A stretch of DNA of 64,000 nucleotides from Curvularia sp. ZM96 (Eukaryota > Ascomycota > Dothideomycetes > Pleosporales > Pleosporaceae): assembly GCA_022457065.1 (NCBI GenBank), contig JAJGBQ010000002.1, positions 4,092,001-4,156,000 on the forward strand, written 5' to 3'. The notes under the pieces are model-generated. The model worked only from the letters and a program-made list of their open reading frames with translations. It made no database searches and had not been told where the DNA came from. Below, piece after piece: positions 1 to 13,025 of this stretch (its first letter is position 1; each line of letters opens with the position of its first letter). A program made the position numbers and the translations under genes.

Positions 1-3000
1 GCAAGACGTTTTTGAACCACGTATGCTAGGTACTCCTTCTACCTCGGTTTGTGTTGGACCGATATAGACTGGGAAGTTCACCTCAGCAGGGCGTTAGGCG
101 GGCTATCTCACAGGCAAGCCATTGTCGATTACCCGCGGTCCAAAAGATAGTATGTGGGAGAGTAGGGTGGAGCCATCCGCAGGATTTTGACGGTTACTCG
201 CAGGTGGTCCCAATGAATAAACTTTCAAGATCGTCATCGAGAAACTCAAATTCCGTTGCATTTCTACTGAGTGGGTTGCTTATTGGTGACTTTGGCCGAT
301 ATTCGACGTGTGAGCTTGTCGTAAGCCTTACTTGACACTAATCATCCGCCCCCATTACCCAAACCTTCACAGATTTCAAATAGAATTCTAAAATGAAGTG
401 TAGAATGATCACCACTCTCCCATGCACCATACACTATTGTTTTGTAGCTGATGCGATATCAGTAGTCCATGATAGACTCTCACATTCATTCTCTATTCGC
501 AGGCAGTCATCGTATACGAACTATTCCACAAGCCCGGTCTGATCTCAGCCGCCCCCAATTTTAACATAATACGATGTGTTAAGAGCCGGCGGGTCGGACC
601 CGCGCGCAACGGCACGCTGATCGCCCGTGCGGTATGCTGCACCGAACACTAACACTGCAAACATGTTAGTTGCCAAGTTGGGGGGACGTCCGAGATCTCG
701 GGACACTTGACAGACGGCTATCGGAACTTGATCGCTGTCGGCTGAAACCCTCAGCGCGATGCTCCTCGTCCAACGATGGAAACGGAACCTATCGCCTCCC
801 AAACAGCTGAAATCGCTCCACACATGTTAGTGTGATGGGATATGATGGTGTGCGAGAAGTGGGGTCGTGACTTACTCTTCATCCAGCAGGCGCTTACAAC
901 AAGGGAATTTTAAGCGACTCTGCAGATTCGGCATATGGGTTCTTCCCACCCTTGTGGTTCTCTTCTGTCCAAACTTGGGCCAGAATCGCCATACACAGAC
1001 CAAATGCAGCCCGTATCTTGTCGATGTTGACGCTGGATGGTGGACATTTTCGGGGATTGTCCGAAAACTGCACAAGCCCTTGCAAGCCACTTCCTTCGAA
1101 CTCCGGTGTTCGCGTCTTTGCTGATCATTTACACAGCCCTGTTCCAAATGGCCGGTCTGCTATTCAGCTTGCAGGGCACTGAGCTAGTGATAAGGTCTTT
1201 GCACAATCCCTTCGTCCATTTTAGTAAGTGCTATTACACAGTTCAGTGTCGCCAAACCTACTCAATAGACTAAGTGGGATCGGATATCAGAGCTCGAGAC
1301 CCTCTCGTCTTCATTAGCGCCCAGGATGCGACAGCTTGGCTATCCTGCAGTGAACTTGACGCGTGGCTTGATGGCTTGAATGCAGCAAAGCCATGTGAGC
1401 ATTGTAAGCGCGGACTGCGCGACAGAGCTGTATTAGTAGGCATCCACACCAAGCATTGTAAAGGTTGCAGACAAGAGGACATGCAGTAGTCCTAGACCAG
1501 ATACGTGCGCCCTCCGTTCAACAGCCGGACGCCTTGAACTTGGAGTATGTCTTTGACACCTGTTTGAGAAAGCACTTGTATTCATTAATTTAAATTACAG
1601 TGCATGAGAAGTAGAGGGTGTACTTGCATATATTGTTCTCCATGCTAGGGTGAACAGAAACGGTTCGCAGAGATCGAGTGGCAGTTCATGGAGAAGGTGG
1701 GGGCTATTTTATCGCCGATCTGCTTGGTAGGTGGCAATGCACATAGCAGCCACAAAGGATGTCATAGTTTCGGATAGGGATTGGTCCTACCCACCATTAC
1801 AAAGATAGGGAGCCTTTCATAGGCAGACGCAATGTAGTTTCCATAATGGCGTCGGAGCAAGGATAGCTCTCAGAATAGTATTAAGAGCGTCTGGGCCCGT
1901 TGGAGTAAGACTTGATGGCGATTAAGTTGCTTGGAGACGTACCCAATTCATATTACCATTTTGCCCCAAATATTCGTTTTCACCTCAAAACGCTATGTTT
2001 TTTCCTGAGTGCGGTATATCTGATATCATTGTCTGGCTTCCCTATTGTTAGGCAGACTGTACCAACAACATGTAAGGCATTCTCAACGCTGCCCATAGAT
2101 ACTTGAACTAAAGTAGCCACTACTCAAGCTCAACGCCCTCCACGTCGTCGCCACCCCAGCCGAATTCTGCCTTGTAGGCAGATTGCGATACAGATATCTA
2201 CCATGCGAAGGCCATACCCCTACCATGTCACCGTTATACTGCTCGCCCCGTTACCGTAGTCCTTGGTGTCTGTGGGCCATCCGACGGACACCTTGTTAGG
2301 CATTCTCGGAAGTACGTTGCGCATCTAGTATCATCGTCACCTCTGTCACACGATGAAGGCATTCAGGGAGCCGAGCCTAGACTCCCGATGATATTATGTG
2401 TGTGGGAACCAAGCTATCGTCGAGGCAACTCAGCGGTGATGAGTGCAATCTGCAAATGGCGAGGCAGAATCAAGGCTCTCATGTGAGCCAATGCGTAGGT
2501 CGCGGCTTGCAACAGCATCAAGCGCTTTGGTGGCTCCTCGTCTTACCTGCAGTAACCTCTGGACGCTATGCCGAGAGAGTATTCAGGGGGACATGAAGGA
2601 GGACCAAACCATGCGCTGGCAAAGACAAGGGAGTCGCTCAGTCGGCATAAGAATAAAGTTTTGATGCGAAGGATAGAGGATGAAAGGACGTCCTGCGCGA
2701 TAATTTCCATCGTTCTCGATAGTAAAAAGCCGTCGACACGAAGTATGCCTGCCCCAAAACACGAGCAAGAGCCAGTGCTCAAGCGTTTTTGTTCAAGGCG
2801 AACCAGCCATACCTAGAGCTGATCTAGTGATGGAACTCAATGGATCAATGGTACAAGGGTATTCCTTGAGACTTTCAGCGATGAGGATTACACTGGCGGT
2901 TCTTCGTGGCGGCTAAGCCGAAAACAGTACGTACCTGTCCACCTTATGACTGGCAAGGCTAACCACCTCGCCCCTCTGACGGTGGAACATCTCTGCTCTT

Positions 3001-3450
3001 TTACTGAATTCCGTCGCCATCATCAAAAACACCTGTAGAATTCCTCTGGTCCATTACGTAGGCGTCTGAAGTGGTCTGGGAGAGCTGTGCCAAGGGTGAG
3101 GGACCAGAAGTCCCTCACTTAGCTACATACACACCCACCGCTCCCCACAACCACCGTACCTCTCCCACCACAACACCAAGGCCCAACACTCCGCCTTTAC
3201 CTTCTTTCCTCGAAACTCGATCATTAGTTCTGTTGTTCACCACCTGCTCCAGTTGGATAATAGGGCTCCGCGCTGCCCTCTCGCCTTCCTGTGCCAGTCA
3301 CTTGCGCCTTCCAAGAGCACGAATCCCTAGTCAAAAGGGAAGTTGCTTCCGCAAAACTCCAAGGACTTCGAATCAAGATCCTCGGACTGTCTTGGTTCAA
3401 CCACAGAGCTCAGGAAGGAATACTCTCTCATTCCGGGTCAACAGCACACC
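1..3450. other. Left intergenic region, no recognisable gene
   Basis: Only short overlapping reading frames are seen, many opening with non-ATG codons and none resembling a known family. A 71-codon frame at 1274-1489 (+) contains a few CxxC-like pairs but has no clear start context or homology I recognise. From about 3110 to 3300 the plus strand becomes C/T-rich, which is typical of a fungal promoter and 5' leader and probably belongs to the zinc-finger gene that follows. Confidence 0.5.
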
Positions 3451-4404
3451 ATGCTCCCGCGCAACCTTCCAACCAACTACTCTCCTTCCCGCAACCGCAT
3501 CAGTCGTTCGAGTGGCTATCCAATAGCTGGCCATCAATTCCAGCACAGTATATCTCTCGGTGGTTCAAGCAACCTTCCAACCAACCACTCCCTTAATGGC
3601 GCCGGGCGGAATACCCCTCATCAACAGCTGCCAGGTCAACGAATGACCGAGATCCATCAGCAGAGGACAGGACACTCTCCCAATAATGCACGCCCTAGCT
3701 ATGCCCAAGTACTTCAACGAGGACATCCTACGGCCAACGCACACGATGCAACAAACTGGGCGAGAGACTTCCCAGTCCTTGGAACTGCCCAATCTCAGGA
3801 TTCAATTCGCCTAGACAATTACACATCGAACAACAACGGCTGTTACAGCGAGATATCGTTGGAAACCTTTTTTGATACACATTCCTACTACAATGGAGCC
3901 TCTTCTACAATGCTCTCTCGAGAGGGTTTCTCTCATAGTCATCAAGAGCGGGCTCCCCAGCACAACAAAATGGCTTCCAAAAAGCCTACCATGTCAAGAA
4001 CTCCCGAACCAACAGATCTGAATATACCTGGAGGTATTACCAGTCACGAGCCGCCTTGGTCAATTATGAACCAGAGAGGTGATCAAGGTCCGACAATGTC
4101 CCAACCCCAAGGAACACAGCGTTTGGGTTTCGATCCCTCTATTCCTTCTGCTTCGACAAAGACGACGACGACGACGACCTCGACCTCTATACAATGCCCT
4201 TATTGCCCCAAGTGCTTCACGGGGAAACACGGGAAAGGAAACTTGGGTAGGCACAAGCGTCAAATTCACGTATCTGGTCCTCAGAGTTTCAAATGCGAAC
4301 GTGGGTGTGAACGTTCGTATGCACGGAAGGATGCACGCCTCAAGCACTACAAAAAACATCATCAGGAGCAAGGCTATTATCTTTCTGGATTGACTAATCC
4401 TTAG
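3451..4404 (+). CDS. C2H2 zinc-finger protein (putative transcription factor)
   Basis: This is a 317-aa protein with two C2H2 fingers at the C-terminus, about residues 250-305. The first has the spacing C-x2-C-x12-H-x4-H and the second C-x3-C-x12-H-x3-H. The N-terminal 240 residues are rich in S, T, P, N and Q and look disordered, with a run of threonines encoded by a GAC/ACG-type repeat near 4160 just before the fingers. It probably binds DNA in the nucleus, but the target is unknown. I chose the ATG at 3451 because it is the first in frame and sits in a good ACCATG context. The frame stays open upstream to 3343 without an ATG, so an upstream exon cannot be excluded. No intron is needed. The next gene is convergent. 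Confidence 0.75.
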   Translation: MLPRNLPTNYSPSRNRISRSSGYPIAGHQFQHSISLGGSSNLPTNHSLNGAGRNTPHQQLPGQRMTEIHQQRTGHSPNNARPSYAQVLQRGHPTANAHDATNWARDFPVLGTAQSQDSIRLDNYTSNNNGCYSEISLETFFDTHSYYNGASSTMLSREGFSHSHQERAPQHNKMASKKPTMSRTPEPTDLNIPGGITSHEPPWSIMNQRGDQGPTMSQPQGTQRLGFDPSIPSASTKTTTTTTSTSIQCPYCPKCFTGKHGKGNLGRHKRQIHVSGPQSFKCERGCERSYARKDARLKHYKKHHQEQGYYLSGLTNP

Positions 4405-5630
4405 ACTCCTACATTGACATCTATGACGACAATTACTGGTCTCGACGAAAGCATCTGATGTGAGGCAACTACACAGCATCGAAACGCTATTGTTTACTCT
4501 GTCACGCTTAGATGTAGTTGCCTCTTCCACTTGATATCAAATACCTTCGTCGAAACCAGTACCTTGCTGCAGGCACCGGAACCTAGGCACACGGCCACTC
4601 TCATCGTCCCGCTCTTGCTGATGACAATAATACCGACACTGATGACGATGGCGACAACAACGACAACGATAATTACATACTCCTACCTTTTGTCGAAACA
4701 TTACAACAGAAAAAAAAGATCGAGCCTAGGAAGTGAGAACGATAGAAAAGAAAAGAAAACGTCATAAAAAAAGCAAGACCAACTATACCTCCACATACAC
4801 AAAAAAAGGACCAACCAATCACAAAACCGACTAAAAATTCCTTATGTCACTTTCCTCCTTTTCACAGCTTGATGTGTACTCCCTGTACTCCCACCATGCC
4901 CCACCCCCCTCACCCCTTTTCCTTTCTGGTTCCTTTATTCCCTTTGTTGCCACCTTCAACCATCTGTTTTTTATTTGGATCTACCGGCGTTCAGGAACGA
5001 TGTTGGGGGTGATACGTTCAACGCCGCGCACGCGAAATGATAGACACGACATAGCGATAGCGTTTTACGGTGCACATGCGAAGTTCTTTGTTTGGATTTC
5101 CACGTTTTATGGAAAGACATGTAACATCATCGAGGTCATAGATCCCACAAGTACACACTAGTTAGCTGGATCTCTTAGCTCAGGCTTTTCTTCGGTGTAT
5201 TTGGTTTGGGACTGGTCTTGATGAATGTGGTATGAATCTTATGATGGATTTGAGCTGGGGTACAATAGTAGTTTTGTATTATAGTCTTCATATGAATGGG
5301 TTACATAAGGTTGTTTGTGACGCAAAGTTCTTGTGATGTGACTTGGCGTTTTGAGAATGTGACTTTGATGCGCATTCGCTCAAGAATGGCGAATTCTGTG
5401 GGTGTCAAGAAATCCTTCTATAACCCCATCAGTAAAAAAATAAGCTATCGTTAGTATATGAGGGCAAAAGGATGCGTTACCATAGCTGCATGTGCACCTG
5501 ACTTGAACATGATACCATAATGAGAAATTCGCTCTTGCAATTCCATCACTTGCAGAGCACTAAGCCTCCAATTGGTTTCACAGCCCCTTTCCTTTATCTA
5601 AGATCTCGCCTTCAGCTCTTGAGAACATAG
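4405..5630. other. Convergent intergenic region (3' ends)
   Basis: The region lies between the stop of the C2H2 gene (+) and the stop of the RING gene (-). It is T-rich and A-rich in patches, with pyrimidine runs at 4840-4990 and no convincing coding frame. It most likely holds two 3' UTRs. Confidence 0.5.
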
Positions 5631-6884
5631 TCATAGCATGCCAGGATTGCCAATATTGCCAGTCCTTCTTGATGACTTGCCGCTGTGCGCAAACCTACCC
5701 AGGTCCTGCACAACGCTACTACCAGCCACTGGGTGTCGAATCGCCGGTGAATGCTGGAAAGAAGACGTCGTTCCCTGGCTTAGATAGGGGTTCTGACGCG
5801 CTCCACCAAGAACTGGGAGGCGACTCCTGCGAGACTGCGAAGGGGTATCAATTGGATCTGGTTCTTTGTATGATCAGCTCGATCTCCCTGACCATCACGG
5901 ACGTGTAAAATAATACAAGCACTATGATATAAAAACTTACCATGAGCATGAGCCCTGCTACCTAGTCCCCGTCCGTGCGACTGCGAATTGAAGGAAGGGC
6001 CGACATGAATACCACCTTGCTGTTGTCGTCCGCTACTCCCAGAACTGCGGCTAATAACCCTTTTGTGTAACCTGTCGCCTGGGTGCTGTGTCGTACCCGT
6101 TTGACTAAAATTAGCAGTGCCAGACCGGGCGCCCGGAAAGCGGTCAATAAAACGATCTCCTCGGGCTGACTGCAGCGTGTGCTCTGCTTCATCACCAGCA
6201 GCATGAGCAACGTGGGAGGCCATGACCTGTGCCTTGAGTGCCTGATAGAGTTGCTGCGTCCTTTGGTGTGCTCTGGTTTTTTCCTTAAAGGCTTCCGCAA
6301 ATCCATGATTCTTAGACTCGAGCTCTGCGAGCTCTGCTTGCATAGCTAGGTACCTTAGCTTCTAAGACTATGTGGGAGGTAAGAGCATAGCATACCTTGC
6401 ATCTTGTCTTGAAGTGCCTTGATCTGCGCGTTGGCATCATGGATGAGCTGGTCCATCTGCTGGTTTAGCGTGTTGAATTTTTCAGTGAGGCCCTTGGCGA
6501 GATGCTCTTGGTAGATGATCTCTTGTGATGTCTGGTAACTGTGAAAGGCCAGGCTACGGCTTGCACACTCCATAATGATTGTTGGGCTGAGCCCGCTCAA
6601 TACAGAAGTTTTGTAATCTTCTGATGGATTGAGACCCGCAATGACCACATCGTCCGGATTGTGAAGCGGTGCATCGCATGCTGGACAGACTCGCTGCCCG
6701 TTTGTCGATCTCGATAGCCCAGTAGCGTCGGCACAGTTGGTGCAAAAAACATGACTGTGTGTTTGTTAGGAATCGTACCCCGGTGAGAAAAAGCGAGACG
6801 AGCGAACCTGCAGGTGGTGACAACGGCACGATCATGGAGCTGCGCACGACATTTCAAGTCGTTGCAGCGCAATATGTGCTCCAT
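5631..6884 (-). CDS. HEI10: RING-finger protein of the HEI10/CCNB1IP1 (Zip3-like) family
   Basis: I predict 357 aa in four exons: 6884-6808, 6754-6396, 6345-5941 and 5863-5631. All have GT-AG junctions and consistent phase. The N-terminus is a RING: CNDLKC, then CSHVFCTNC, then CPAC. The first cysteine pair has the C-x4-C spacing of human CCNB1IP1. After it come a block with NPSEDYK and SRSLAFHSYQ, which matches the CCNB1IP1 core, and a coiled coil (about residues 105-190). The tail is S/R/G-rich. Proteins of this family are meiotic E3 ligases acting in ubiquitin/SUMO pathways; they mark crossover sites on the synaptonemal complex. The C-terminal exon is assigned only by splice phase and protein-like composition. 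The 5' end lies 215 bp from the stop of the RXT2 gene on the same strand. Confidence 0.82.
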
Positions 6885-7099
6885 GTTTGACGTGATGAAG
6901 GTCTGGATAAGTTTGGGGATTGATATCGAGGAAAGTGCGGTGCGGACGCGAAAGCACGTGACCCGCTTTCTGAAGCAAGAGCGGCGAGGCAGATGTAGGA
7001 ATGTGATTTTCATTGTGAATCGTGGTGTGGTATCTTGCAGCGCATCAACAATCAATAATAATTGAAAACAAAAAGACAATCGTTCCTCGGTGCCCCATA

Positions 7100-8593
7100 T
7101 CATCGATCGTCTTTGTCAGGCTTTCGCCGTTGTCTCGTGCTCTTCTTCCCAGCTACCGCTGTGTCGTCTTCTTCCTCGTCACGGCCCTTAGCCAGATCTT
7201 GGTCGAGGCCCCATTCTTCATTGTCATACCAATCCTCGCCATCGCTCATCTCACCGAGATGGCCTTCTGCTTTGGACCACTTGAAGACTTCATGCCTCAT
7301 GCGATCAGCTTGCAGTAAGCCGTGATAGAGGTCTGATGTGATGCGCGCCACTTCCTCCTGCTTTTGCACATATGCCATGAGAAGCATACGTGTCTCTTCT
7401 GCCTCGTTTGGTGGAAGGCCAAAATCGCGGTCTGGCAACGATTCTGTGGGGTGTATGAAGAGCGGATGTATCGCGTTGACATCGCTTGATGGCGAATGTG
7501 GTGGAGAAGGAGTCGAGGCGGCGTGCGCTCGAGCTCGTGTGCGTGTCGTCATTCTATGCGCTGTTTGCTGTGATGCTGTATCAGACATGTCTTCGCCCAT
7601 GGGAGAATGCTCCCCTTGGCCGTTTTTGTGAAGTTCATCTGTTTCTCCGGTATGCGTTCCGTTTGTCATGGAATCAGCTCCGTTGACTGGCTCTGGTCCA
7701 GCATCGCCGTTAGCATTGCTCGGTCGCTGCGTTCCGTTCGGCTGCGCGGCATCCTTCATGTTCACGTCTTGTGCAGTGTCCTCCGCCTCCCGCATTTCGG
7801 TGTCGTGTGCCTGGTGTTCTTCTGCTCCCTCAAAACGACCGTTTTGGATTTTTGAGCGTGATGGTTGAAATGGTGTATCAGTCATTGCTGCCAGAGCAGC
7901 GGGTGCAAATAATGAATCTCCTTGCAATTTCACAAACAGATTCTTGGCCCGCGCATTCGTGACCTGTTCCTTTCGCGACAGAGCTCCAGCTTCATTCGCA
8001 AGGTCGGTCAGGTGTCTCGAAGTGTACGCAATGTTTAAAGCGGGGTGGTTTGGTAGGTCGGCGGCAGAAGTCAGCGGCGCAAGGAGATCTGCAACTCAGT
8101 CAGCTCATGACGCGCAGCGCATTCATGCATATGGGTACATACGCTCCAGCTGTATGTTTCCATAAGGATTCTCTTCCACCGGCTCCACGTCGTCCTCATC
8201 TTCGTATTCGTCGTCGACTTCGACTATGTCACCGTCGGCGTCATATCGCGGAGGATTGCGCTGTAAAATATATCGGTGGTAACCGGCATGCTCGATGCGC
8301 TACGAGGGGTCAGCGTACTGTCTCGCGCAGAGAGGATGGAAGTGAGGTCAGACCTTTTTGTAAGGACGCGGGTCTGCGAGAAAGTCGGGATCACTTGCGC
8401 GCGCGTAATGGACTTTGCGCCGTAGGTCCTGCTTGTTGCTGCCGAGGGCGGTTTCGGAATCATCTGTATCGGCTGGCGAGGGTCAGAACAACCAAGATAG
8501 AGAAAACCCGATGTCCTTACAGTCGTCCTTTCGCAGCATCTTTCTCTTCATATTGAAGATGGTGTCAAGGATTTGCTGCTGCTGGCCTGCCAT
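7100..8593 (-). CDS. RXT2: RXT2-like subunit of the Rpd3L histone deacetylase complex
   Basis: I predict 445 aa in four exons: 8593-8521, 8472-8354, 8299-8143 and 8088-7100, with introns of 48-54 bp. The N-terminal part has the RXT2_N signature: a short helical start (QQQQILDTIFNMKRK), an arginine-rich stretch (DLRRKVHYARASDPDFL), the block HAGYHRYILQRNPP and an acidic run. The middle is low-complexity and contains an N/G/T/E-rich segment. The C-terminus has a conserved-looking helical block around YVQKQEEVARITSDLYHGLL and ends in an acidic and then basic tail. In yeast, Rxt2 belongs to the large Rpd3 complex, which represses transcription in the nucleus. It is divergent from TRAPPC11 with a 490-bp shared promoter region. 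Confidence 0.8.
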
Positions 8594-9083
8594 GGCGCCG
8601 ACAGCCTCGGGGCAGCGCAGTAGGAAAGTGGATGAATGACGACTGGGAGCGCGTCTCTAGCAAAAGAGTACACGCGCTTTGGCGTTTGCGAGAAGAGGAG
8701 AGTGGAAAAACACGTGGACTGAAAAGATGATTCTCAGTAGAAGCTGTTCACGAAGCTTGTGCCTGGGTGGAGGAATCATGCAACGAAGAGACGGTTAGAC
8801 AAGGGTTCACCTAGCGCATGGATGGATCCCGCAACCATGCCGACCGCCGATGACATCGCCCACCAACAATCTCTCATGGACATGCAAGGGTCCAGCAAAT
8901 CGCGAACCGACTAACAAGACGGCGAAACCAAGGTCAGGACGAGACTGACGAGCAATTGACGGCCTATTACGCGATCCACCGAACCCCCCTCGTGCAACCC
9001 CTCGGCCCCTCCACTTGGCCTCCAGCTCACCTTTCAAGCTGCCTTGGCTCCTTGGGCATGGGGTGGTGACTTACGCCTAGAGA
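8594..9083. promoter_or_regulatory. Divergent promoter region, RXT2-like / TRAPPC11
   Basis: A 490-bp gap lies between two outward-facing start codons. It has no coding frame of interest and must contain both promoters. I see no clear TATA box or known operator. Confidence 0.5.
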
Positions 9084-12000
9084 ATGGAGGCCTTTCCTTC
9101 CGACTTTGTAGTCCACAACCTACCTCTGTTAGTCCTCTCCGGTCTAGCCACAAGTAAAGAGGTCGATCCGCCTCCGCCGGTTCAGCATGTGCTTCCTGGC
9201 CAGACTGTCACACACATCAACTCAGAGATAGCACCGGTCGAAGGCGAGCGCGCCAAAGAGCTGCTCGATGAGTTTCTGCGTGCCGACGCAACCAATGCGC
9301 CCTGGAATGTACGGGGTCTCAGTCGTAGAGGCGTCACATATGGCTTTCGGATGCGCAGCGTAGGAAGGGTACGGGCGCCCGCATACATACATGGCGAAGG
9401 AGCGACGGGCTGATGTCTGCTAGAACTTCCAGCTGCCCCCGCACAAGGCCGATGCGCCCTCACAGTCCGGGACAACGCCTCCAGGTAGTCCCACCATCGT
9501 TCCAGCGACGTCGTGGATCCTGCATTCGCCCCTATCGCCTCTTTCGCCGGGAGCCCCGTCTTTCCCAGACGGCATAATCCCTCCTGCCTGGGTTGCAAAG
9601 CACCAACACTACGTGCCTGCCGTGTTCATCTCCTTTTTCAATTTCACCACCGATCCAATCACAAACAGTTTGCATGACAACCAGCTAAAGACAGAGATCA
9701 ACAAGATCAAAGGCCAGATACAGAAGTCTGACTATCGCACAAAATTTGTAGTCGTGCTGTTGAGTGACAAGACGATACTGGAAGCACCAGATATCGAGGA
9801 AAGGCTTGGTAATATCCGCCGTGCGACTGGATTGGATCCGAAGAATTCACTCTTCTTCCTGCCCCCAAGAACATCACGAGTCGAGCTAGAAGCTTTCGTC
9901 GCGTCAGTCCTCGCCATACTGCATCCTATCTGCGTAGAATACTATCGTGATCTTACAAAGCATGCGCGAAGAAAGAAAAATCGAGGTACTATCCCTCCTC
10001 CGACAGCCCCTCCTACACGCGGGACATCTCAGACTCTCTCGTACCCTGGCTGGGGTGTTCGCTATGACTTCAAGTTAGCCGTCTTTGCCGAATTTCGTCA
10101 GGAGATGGACGCCGCGCAACGACACTATAATGCTGCGTTGGAGGCTTTGTTTGGAGCAGAGGGTCTGTTTGAAACAACGGCCAGTTGGTCACCAAGATGG
10201 GATGAGATACGATTGCTTTCAGACGTCATCGCCTTGCGGCACATTCGCTGTCAGCTCTGGAATAACTATCCTACCTCCGCTGTACAGACATGGCTGCGAT
10301 ACAAGTACAAATTACAAGATGTTTTAGATCGTCGAGGAAAGGGTACTGCAAACTACGGCTGGCAAGCATGGGAGTCTAGGTGGGCCCAGATAATGGCAGA
10401 AGTCGTTCAACGCGCAGAATTGCCTGTCTTCAAAATAACAGACGTAAAGTCAGATCCAGATCCCCTGACAGAGAACCCAGTCTCACTGTATTCGGAACCT
10501 GAGAAGCAGTTTCCTGTGGGAGAAAGACTGCCCCCATGGGAGCTGCTCCACCACGCTGGTTACTGGCACAAAGTCGCCAGTGATCATGCTAAAAGGCGTT
10601 ATATCCTCGCGCGAGAAATGCCTGAAGAAGACCGGATGCCACCGGGTATGTCTCCTGCAGCAAAGGTGTCGACGCGGAGCCAGATATATGATTACTATCT
10701 CGTTCCTCAACCGCATGAAGAGTACCCATTACCTAATGTTGGTGGCAATGGCTTTGAACACTGGAAGGACATTTCTTCCAAGCTGGACGATGCGATTGCA
10801 CAATTCAAAGCCAGAGGACAGCACCGTAAAGTAGACCAGCTGCAACTAGAGGTAGCTCGAACACTATTACACGTCAGCAGATTCGATGACGCCTTCAAGG
10901 TACTACGTCCGCTCTGGGAGACCATGGCCTGGAGGAAAGAAAAGTGGTGGAACCTCGCTTCAGAAGTAGTGTGGGCCTTGCATGAGTGTGCCTTGAGGGT
11001 GCAAGACCTTGAGACTTATGTCGCCACCGAATGGGAGTTGTACAGTCGAAGTCAGTATCACCACATATTTGCCATATGAGTCTCGCTAATTCAACGCAGC
11101 AATACCTGGCAAGACAAAGTACAAGTATGATCTTATGACATGTTTAGATACCTTTACAAAAGCCGCAGACAGCAAAGTTACGGTAAATCTGAACGCCAAG
11201 GAGCACATATCCTGCCGTAGGTTCAACCTGCTCTCCTACCAAAGCCAACGCTGACGAAGTAGTGTCTGTGTCTTTTGCCTTTTCCGAAGCCGAGGGCAAC
11301 GTGGGTGAACCACTGCAATCGCAGATTGCAATCACTTCAAACGCTCGCCCGGGGTCCGCCCCTATCACTTTGTCGTTTTTGCAATACCAGTTCAGCGGCG
11401 GCTTGGCTGAAGTCCGATTGACACATGAGGGCGAAGAGGCCACCGATAATACCTCCAAGATGTACTCGTGTACTCTAGAGGAAGCCCAATCAACTACTGG
11501 AAAGCCGCAGTGGACAGGGGCTTCCGACTTGACGCTGCATGCTGGTCAGACCAAGGTTTACAGCTTGCCACTCATTTTCCGTGAGTCTGGCGATGTCGAT
11601 GTTACCGCTTGCACATTTGGGATCAGCACCGAGCGATTCGATCTCGTCTGTTCAGATACAGATCCCGAGATTCCAACTCATCCACTTTGGTGGATCCAAT
11701 CAAACACAAAGATCAAGTCCAAACTGCTGAAGCACGGTTCGGGTGTCTCAATTCACATACTGCCCAAACCACCAAAGATGGAAATTAACCTACCGGATAT
11801 TCGAGATCAGTACTACACCGACGAGCCAGTCACTTTAGCGATTGAGATAGTCAATCAGGAAGAAGAGGACACAGAAGCTGTTCTCGAGGTTCGACTTCTC
11901 GGTCGCTCAAAGGACTCTCTCAGCTACACTTGGGTTAACCGCCCAGCATCGTCACCCATGAAGGAAGTGCCGCCGGCGCTTGACGGCTCAACAGATGTAG

Positions 12001-13025
12001 ATCTTCCGGGCCATGTGGTAGGCAAGCTCGCCCAGGGAGCAAGAACAACCGAGAGAATACGCTTTACTGCGCCCGCAGACCCGGCAGACTACGCATTAGA
12101 AGTCAAAGTCCTGTACCATCTGCTCAGCGACCGTGACATTCCCATCTCCAAGACCATGGTAGCAGACCTAGTCTTCAACGCCCCCTTTGAGGCCAGCTAC
12201 GATTTGAATGCTCGCGTACACCCTGATCCATGGCCAAGTTACTTTGAGCTACAAGAAGCCGAAAGCAACGTCAGCCCAGAATCCTCCGATGCATTCGGCA
12301 TAGCACAGAAATGGGGTCTACGCGCCAAAGTCGCTTCCTTTGCCGACGAAGACCTCATCGTCAGCGACCTAGCCGTCGAAGTTCACAGCATCCACGGGGG
12401 CGCCACCTGCGACGTGACCAAAGAATTCACCGTCTCCGACACGCACATGAAGCCCCATGTCCTCAGCGAATGGAGCTTCAGTCTGGACATCCGCAAAAAC
12501 AACCTCGAGGAGCGCCGTTCCACCGCCCTCGACACCACTCTCAACATAACATGGCAGCGAACCTCTGACCCGTCCGCTTCCCCCGTCACCTCCTCTCTGC
12601 CCATCCCCCGCATCCAAATCCCTTCCTCCGAACCCCGCGTCCTCGCCCGCTCGCACTTATCCCCGACCATCCCCTCGCTCATTCACGTCGACTACGTCCT
12701 CGAGAATCCAACCATGCACTTCCTCACGTTTGAACTCGCCATGGAAGCAAGCGAGACGTTTGGCTTCAGCGGCCCTAAACTACGCACCTTGCACTTGCTC
12801 CCCATGAGTCGCCAAACGGTCAGGTATAACTTGCTGCCGAGTGTGGAAGGGGAGTGGATTGCGCCGAATTTGAAGGTTACGGATAGGTATTTTAATAAGA
12901 CGCTTAAGGTGCAGGCGACCGAGAGGATGAGGGTGGATAAGAGGGGTGTGGGGATTTGGGTCCCGGGCGGTGGGGAGGAGGAAGGTAGTGGGGATGGTGA
13001 TAAGGGGGATGGAAAGGGGGAATAG
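9084..13025 (+). CDS. TRAPPC11: TRAPP complex subunit 11 (Foie-gras/Gryzun family)
   Basis: I predict 1263 aa in four exons: 9084-9368, 9424-11050, 11100-11216 and 11263-13025. All junctions are GT-AG and in phase. The N-terminus (MEAFPSDFVVHNLPLLVLSG) and the block PAVFISFFNFTTDPITNSLHDNQ are typical of fungal TRAPPC11. The middle is the helical Foie-gras region, with EFRQEMDAAQRHYNAALEAL and a region around YYLVPQPHEEYPLPN. The C-terminal half is the beta-rich Gryzun region, with FSEAEGNVGEPLQSQIAI and VDYVLENPT. The protein is a scaffold of TRAPPIII-type tethering complexes in ER-Golgi traffic and autophagy. It is absent from budding yeast but widespread in filamentous fungi. The length suits the family. 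It is convergent with PEX20. Confidence 0.88.

Noticed and set aside
3071..3526. 151-codon plus-strand frame upstream of the C2H2 gene
   Set aside because: It starts with GTG, is low-complexity T/P/S, and overlaps the C/T-rich leader of the zinc-finger gene in another frame.
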